From assembly GCA_035620975.1 (NCBI GenBank), contig DASPFV010000264.1:3690-67689 (forward strand): DNA of 64,000 nt, written 5' to 3'. This document shows, piece after piece, positions 58,767 through 64,000 of the stretch. Origin of the DNA: DASPFV01 sp035620975. GTDB taxonomy: Bacteria > Acidobacteriota > Vicinamibacteria > Vicinamibacterales > 2-12-FULL-66-21. Each line of letters begins with the position of its first letter. Position 1 is the stretch's first letter. Below the pieces are notes generated by a model. It ran no database searches and was not told the origin of the DNA. It worked only from the letters and a program-made list of their open reading frames with translations. A program made the translations under genes and the position numbers.

Positions 58767-59942
58767 ATGATAACGTCACTGTCGGTGGCCACGGCTCCCT
58801 CCGCTTCGCTGCAAGACCGCTTCCGCGCAGCCTTCGGCGGCGACCCCTTCGTGTATCGGGCGCCCGGACGCGTGAACCTGATTGGGGAGCATACCGACTA
58901 CAACGACGGCCTGGTGATGCCGGCGGCGCTGGCCCTCTCCTGCCGTGCAGCGGCGGCGCGCCGGGACGACGGCCTGCTCGTCGTCGAGTCGGCGAATCTG
59001 CACGAGCGCGTCGAGATCGACCTGACGCAGCCGATTCAGCCGCGCGGGCACTGGAGCGACTACGTCGCGGGCGTTGCGTCGATGCTCGTGGCGGAAGGCT
59101 GCCCGCTCGCCGGTGCCACGCTCCTCATCGACAGCGAGGTGCCGATTGGGGCAGGGCTCAGCTCGTCGGCCGCGCTGCAGGTCAGCGTGGCGCTGGCGCT
59201 GCTGGATCTGACGGCGTTCACGATGGCGCGGACCGCGATCGCCAGACTCTGTCAGCGCGCCGAGCAGGAGTTCGCGGGTGCGGCCGTCGGCATCATGGAC
59301 CAGTTCGTGGCTTGCCATGGGCGCCAGGGATCTGCGCTCGTGCTCGACTGCCGGTCCCTCGAGGCCCGGCACATCCCGCTCGCGCCCGGCATCCGCCTGG
59401 TCGCTGCCAACACCCGCGTGCGTCACTCGATTGCCGCCGGCGAGTACAACCGCCGCCGCGCCGAATGCGGCGAGGCCGTCGTCCGCCTGGCGGCGCTCTA
59501 TCCCCACGTGCGCAGCCTGCGCGACGTGACGATCGAACAGATCGACCACGCCCGGGGTGCGCTGCCCGACGTCCTGTTCCGACGTGCGCGGCACGTCGTG
59601 ACCGAGAACGGCCGGGTGGAGGCCGCGGCCCGGGCCCTCGGTCGGGCAGACCTCGCGTCGCTCGGGCCGCTGATGGCCGCATCACATCGGAGCCTGCGCG
59701 ACGATTACGAGGTCAGCTGCCCGGAGCTCGATGCGATGGTCGAGATAGCCACGGGGCTGCCCGGCGTAATCGGCACGCGGATGACGGGCGGGGGGTTCGG
59801 AGGGTGCACCGTGACGCTGGTGGAGGAGGCGGCGGTCGGCGAGCTCCTGCAGCGGCTGCCTCCGCTCTATGCGGCGAGGACACGACTCGACCCTGAGGTG
59901 TACGTGGCGGCGTCGGCGGATGGCGCGGGTCGCGAGGGCTGA
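58767..59942 (+). CDS. galK: Galactokinase
   Basis: A 391-residue GHMP-family kinase that phosphorylates D-galactose at C1. The three GHMP motifs are present: GRVNLIGEHTDYNDG (about 34-48; galactokinase signature), PIGAGLSSSAALQ (about 130), and GTRMTGGGFGGCTV (about 335). The catalytic Asp is in GIMDQFVACHGR. Length is normal (about 385). A ribose/galactose-type ABC importer starts 72 bp downstream, so it probably supplies galactose. galE or galT are not in the window. Confidence 0.9.
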   Translation: MITSLSVATAPSASLQDRFRAAFGGDPFVYRAPGRVNLIGEHTDYNDGLVMPAALALSCRAAAARRDDGLLVVESANLHERVEIDLTQPIQPRGHWSDYVAGVASMLVAEGCPLAGATLLIDSEVPIGAGLSSSAALQVSVALALLDLTAFTMARTAIARLCQRAEQEFAGAAVGIMDQFVACHGRQGSALVLDCRSLEARHIPLAPGIRLVAANTRVRHSIAAGEYNRRRAECGEAVVRLAALYPHVRSLRDVTIEQIDHARGALPDVLFRRARHVVTENGRVEAAARALGRADLASLGPLMAASHRSLRDDYEVSCPELDAMVEIATGLPGVIGTRMTGGGFGGCTVTLVEEAAVGELLQRLPPLYAARTRLDPEVYVAASADGAGREG

Positions 59943-59955
59943 GGCGTAGAATTCG

Positions 59956-59997
59956 GGTTCAGGGTTCAGCGTTCAAGTTCAGGGTTGCAAGGTTCGA
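59956..59997 (+). repeat. Heptameric GGGTTCA-type repeat in gene leader
   Basis: About six degenerate copies, 18 bp before the start of the binding-protein gene, G-rich on the coding strand. Confidence 0.8.
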
Positions 59998-60014
59998 TGC
60001 GACGAGGTTCGGAT

Positions 60015-60985
60015 ATGCCGAGAGCGAGGCTGCGGTGGGTCGCGGGCGTGCTGCTGATGGCGGCGTGCGGGGGGAATGGCGGACAGGGGAGCCTGACGGT
60101 GGCGGTAATCCCGAAGGGAACGTCGCACGCGTTCTGGCAGAGCATCCACGCCGGCGCCGAGAAGGCGGCGCAGGAGCTCGACATCACCGTGGTATGGCGG
60201 GGCCCCCTGCGGGAGGACGACCGGGAATCGCAGGTCACCGAGGTCGAGAACGCGATCGCGCGGGGCGTGGCGGGCATCGCGCTCGCGCCCCTCGACGAAT
60301 CCGCCCTCGTCGGCCCCGTGTCCAGCGCCATGAGGCGCGGCATCCCTGTCGTGATCTTCGACTCCGGCCTGAAGGGAGACGACTACGTCAGCTTCGTCGC
60401 CACCGACAACGAGAAAGGCGGGCGGCTGGCCGGCGAGCACGCGGTCAAGCTCCTGAACGGGAAGGGCCGCGTGGTCCTCCTCCGCTACGCGGAAGGCCAC
60501 GACAGCACGGCGCGCCGCGAGAAGGGATTCCTCGACGCGTTCGAGGGGCACGACGGCATCCGCGTCGTCAGCTCGAACCAGTTCGGCGGCGCCGACGTGG
60601 AAGGGGCCTACAAGAAAGCCGAAGCGCTGCTCACTTCCCTGAAGGGGCCCGACGGCCTGCCGGCCGTCGATGCGATCTTCTGCCCGAACGAGTCCGTGTC
60701 GTTCGCCATGCTGCGCGTCCTCCAGGACAACGGATGGGCGGGCAAGATCCGCTTCATCGGATTCGACGCGTCGCCCAACCTCGTCAACGGCCTGCGCAAC
60801 CGCCAGATCGACGGCCTCGTCGTCCAGGATCCCGTGAAGATGGGCTACCTCGGTGTCAAAACCCTCGTGGCGCACATCCGCGGCGATCAGGTGGAGCGCC
60901 GGATCGACACGGGGGTCCGCCTTATCACGCCTGGCGAAATGGACGAGCCCGGGGCGAAGGAGCTGCTGGAGCCCGACCTTTCGCA

Positions 60986-61001
<16 letters not shown>
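60015..61001 (+). CDS. ABC sugar-binding lipoprotein (RbsB/MglB type)
   Basis: A 328-residue periplasmic-binding lipoprotein. The lipobox is LMAAC with the lipidated Cys near residue 17. The type I fold begins with LTVAVIPKGTSHAFWQSIHAGAEKAAQEL and continues with GVAGIALAPLDESALV, VIFDSGLKGDDYVSFVATDN and the hinge segment IRFIGFDASPNLVNGL. Delivers a sugar to the permease encoded downstream. ATG 60015 is used because it starts the signal peptide. It overlaps the ATPase gene by 16 bp. Confidence 0.88.
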
Positions 61002-62487
<1,486 letters not shown>

Positions 62488-62491
<4 letters not shown>

Positions 62492-63429
62492 GCACGCGCC
62501 GGCTGCTCGAGACGGCCGGCCCGCTCCTGGGCCTGCTCTTCGTCTCGAGCATCTTCGGCTTCCTCGTGGGGCCCCGTTTCTTCGCGGGCGCCAACCTGGA
62601 GCTGATCGCACGCCAGACCGCCATTGTCTGCACCGCGGCCCTCGGGATGACGATGGTGATCGTGTCGGGAGGCATCGACCTGTCGGTCGGCTCCGTGGTC
62701 GCGCTGAGCACCGTCGTGATCGCGCTGATGCTGAGGACCGACGCGACGCCGCTGTCGGCCGCCGTCGGCGGAATCGGCGTGGCGGCGCTGTGCGGCCTCG
62801 CCAACGGCCTGCTCATCACGTCGCTCAGGGTCATCCCTTTCATCGTGACGCTGGGCATGATGATCCTGGTGCGCGGCGCCGCGAAGGGGATGGCCGACGA
62901 GCGGCGGATCGAGACGCCGACCACGTGGTTGAACGACCTGCTGCGGACGGTGGACCCGGACAGCGCGATGATCGTGCCTTCCGGCATCTGGATCGTGATC
63001 GCGCTCGGGCTCCTGGTCGCCGGCACGCTCGGCTACACGCGGTTCGGGCGGCACCTCTTCTCCATCGGCTCCAACGAGCGCACGGCCCGGCTGTGCGGCG
63101 TGGCGGTCGAGCGCACGAAGATCGCGGTCTACACGGTGTCGGCCGCTCTCACGGGCGTGGCCGGCGTCCTGCAGTTCTCGCGCCTCTCGGTCGGCGATCC
63201 GACCGTCGCCGATGGCCTCGAGCTGGACGTCATCGCCGCCGTGATCATCGGCGGCGGCAGCCTGGCCGGGGGTCGCGGCACCGTGCTCGGCACGGTGCTC
63301 GGGGCCTGCACGATGGCGGTCATCGAGATCGGCTGCTCGCAGCGCGGGCTGCCCAACTGGGTTCAGCAGATCGTCACGGGCGCGATCATCGTCCTGGCGG
63401 TGGCGCTGGATCGGTGGCGGAACCGTTGA
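62488..63429 (+). CDS. Sugar ABC transporter permease (RbsC/MglC type)
   Basis: A 313-residue inner-membrane protein with eight to ten hydrophobic segments. Family markers are MVIVSGGIDLSVGSVVALS (about 55-73), FIVTLGMMILVRG, the EAA-like loop FGRHLFSIGSNERTARLCGV and GGGSLAGGRGTVLGTVLGA. The GTG start at 62488 overlaps the ATPase stop. With the two upstream genes it makes a complete importer; galactose is the likely substrate given the adjacent galK. Confidence 0.9.
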
Positions 63430-63433
63430 GAGC

Positions 63434-63552
63434 GGCTCAGGGCTCTCGGCTCTGGGCTCTGGCTGGCTCAGGGCTCTGGGCTCTCGGCTCAGGGCTCAGG
63501 GCTCAGGGCTCAGGGCTCTCGCTCAGGGCTCACGGCTCCGGCTTTGGCTCTC
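63434..63552 (+). repeat. GGGCTCA/GGCTCTC period-7 repeat tract, overlapping a gene end
   Basis: About 16 heptamers, with four exact tandem GGGCTCA units at 63486-63518 that give GGG-N4-GGG-N4-GGG-N4-GGG, a G-quadruplex pattern. The tract runs into the 3' end of the four-helix-bundle gene and encodes its last residues (EPKPEP) and stop. Confidence 0.85.
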
Positions 63553-63913
63553 GTCTATGCGGTCGGAGCGCACGAATCAGGGCCTGCAGGCTGGCTGAGA
63601 GCTCGGAGTAGCGATCAGACAGGCTCCTGCGGTCTGCCTCCTCGAGGAGCGAGAGTCGAGAGGCTACGGTCAGTAAATAGCCGGCTTCGGCCGCGGAGCC
63701 GGCAGCGACGTTCAGAAAGTGCAAGTACTCAGAGGTCGTGGCGCGTGCAGAACCTTCCACGATGTTGCTGGCCGCGGAGACGGCGGCACGACGGATCTGC
63801 GCCTGAAGGCTGTACCGCTCGGTCGTTGGAAAGGCCCCCGTAATTCGGTACACGTCTATCACGAGGCCATCGGCCAGAGCGAACACGCGGAGCTTTCGAT
63901 GATCGCGACTCAT
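63530..63913 (-). CDS. Four-helix-bundle protein (S23/IVP family)
   Basis: A 127-residue protein of the family first found inside intervening sequences of 23S rRNA genes. Visible landmarks are FALADGLVIDVYRITGAFPTTERYSL, QIRRAAVSAASNIVEGSAR (the most conserved part) and YLHFLNVAAGSAAEAGYLL. It stands alone here, not in an rRNA gene. Function is unknown for the family. The C-terminus lies in the period-7 repeat and is probably a random extension. Confidence 0.85.
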   Translation of the reverse strand: MSRDHRKLRVFALADGLVIDVYRITGAFPTTERYSLQAQIRRAAVSAASNIVEGSARATTSEYLHFLNVAAGSAAEAGYLLTVASRLSLLEEADRRSLSDRYSELSASLQALIRALRPHRREPKPEP

Positions 63914-64000
63914 GGCGATGGACTACTCTTCTGGCCAGGCTGTGATAATTTCCTCCGCGGCGCGAGTCCCGGCTCAGAACCCAAGCAAAGGTCGAGCCGA

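Noticed and set aside
60035..60985. Upstream extension of the ABC ATPase frame into the binding-protein gene
   Set aside because: The extension is Arg/Gly/Pro-rich and out of frame with the genuine lipoprotein gene; the ATPase starts at 60986 with family motifs soon after.

Overview
The window is high-GC, densely coded bacterial chromosome. Its content fits a Vicinamibacterales-like member of the Acidobacteria: many Gfo/Idh/MocA oxidoreductases (several with Tat signals), two DUF1080 proteins, a secreted PIG-L deacetylase, a large S9A peptidase, a large M14 peptidase, a two-repeat BACON protein, and gene leaders filled with heptameric repeats. This placement is inferred from gene content, since no rRNA or other marker gene is present. 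No tRNA, rRNA, CRISPR array, integrase or transposase was found.

Layout. (1) 1-4279, leftward: sugar-acid import and catabolism, with an ExuT-type transporter (cut by the window edge), an altronate-dehydratase-like enzyme split into two genes, an SDR and an FCD-type GntR regulator. Two copies of a TGGTCTGACC operator-like motif flank a promoter-like sequence ahead of the regulator. (2) 4325-9528, leftward: five genes joined by 4-bp start/stop overlaps (DoxX-like, Gfo/Idh, GntR, Old-Yellow-Enzyme family, MFS). (3) 9620-15931, mostly rightward: a candidate route from unsaturated uronyl oligosaccharides to central metabolism (GH88, SDR, IolB/KduI-like isomerase, KDPG aldolase, KDG kinase), with a rhamnose mutarotase and an M24-fold protein that lacks metal ligands. 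(4) 16065-21509: ABC-2 exporter, a secreted amidohydrolase-CIA30 fusion, and a DesK/NarL-type two-component system. (5) 21690-27938: di-heme c-type oxidoreductase, bactofilin, a convergent alpha/beta hydrolase, then GlpF and GlpK. (6) 27945-39109: mainly exported oxidoreductases and hydrolases (DUF1080, Gfo/Idh/MocA, FG-GAP, PIG-L, BACON), perhaps for oxidative glycoside processing. (7) 39341-45667: peptidases S9A and M14, a DinB-like protein and an exported FAH-fold protein. (8) 45720-50095, leftward: radical SAM HemN-like protein, flavin-dependent halogenase, hot-dog thioesterase and NmrA-like protein. (9) 50310-54596: LacI regulator, mannonate dehydratase, DUF1080, Gfo/Idh. (10) 54869-58712, leftward: ApbE, SDR, a solute-binding protein without a signal peptide, SDR. 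(11) 58767-63429: galactokinase, then a ribose/galactose-type ABC importer. (12) 63530-63913: four-helix-bundle protein.

How it works together. The dominant theme is uronate, sugar-acid and glycoside breakdown. Uronates enter through ExuT-like transport; altronate and mannonate dehydratases and the unsaturated-uronate route all lead to 2-keto-3-deoxygluconate, which KdgK and KdgA convert to pyruvate and glyceraldehyde-3-phosphate. The most unusual features are period-7 repeats (GGGTTCA, GGGCTCA and GGCTCTC types) in many gene leaders, some with a pattern able to form G-quadruplexes, and a compact halogenase/radical-SAM locus with no polyketide or peptide synthase in view.
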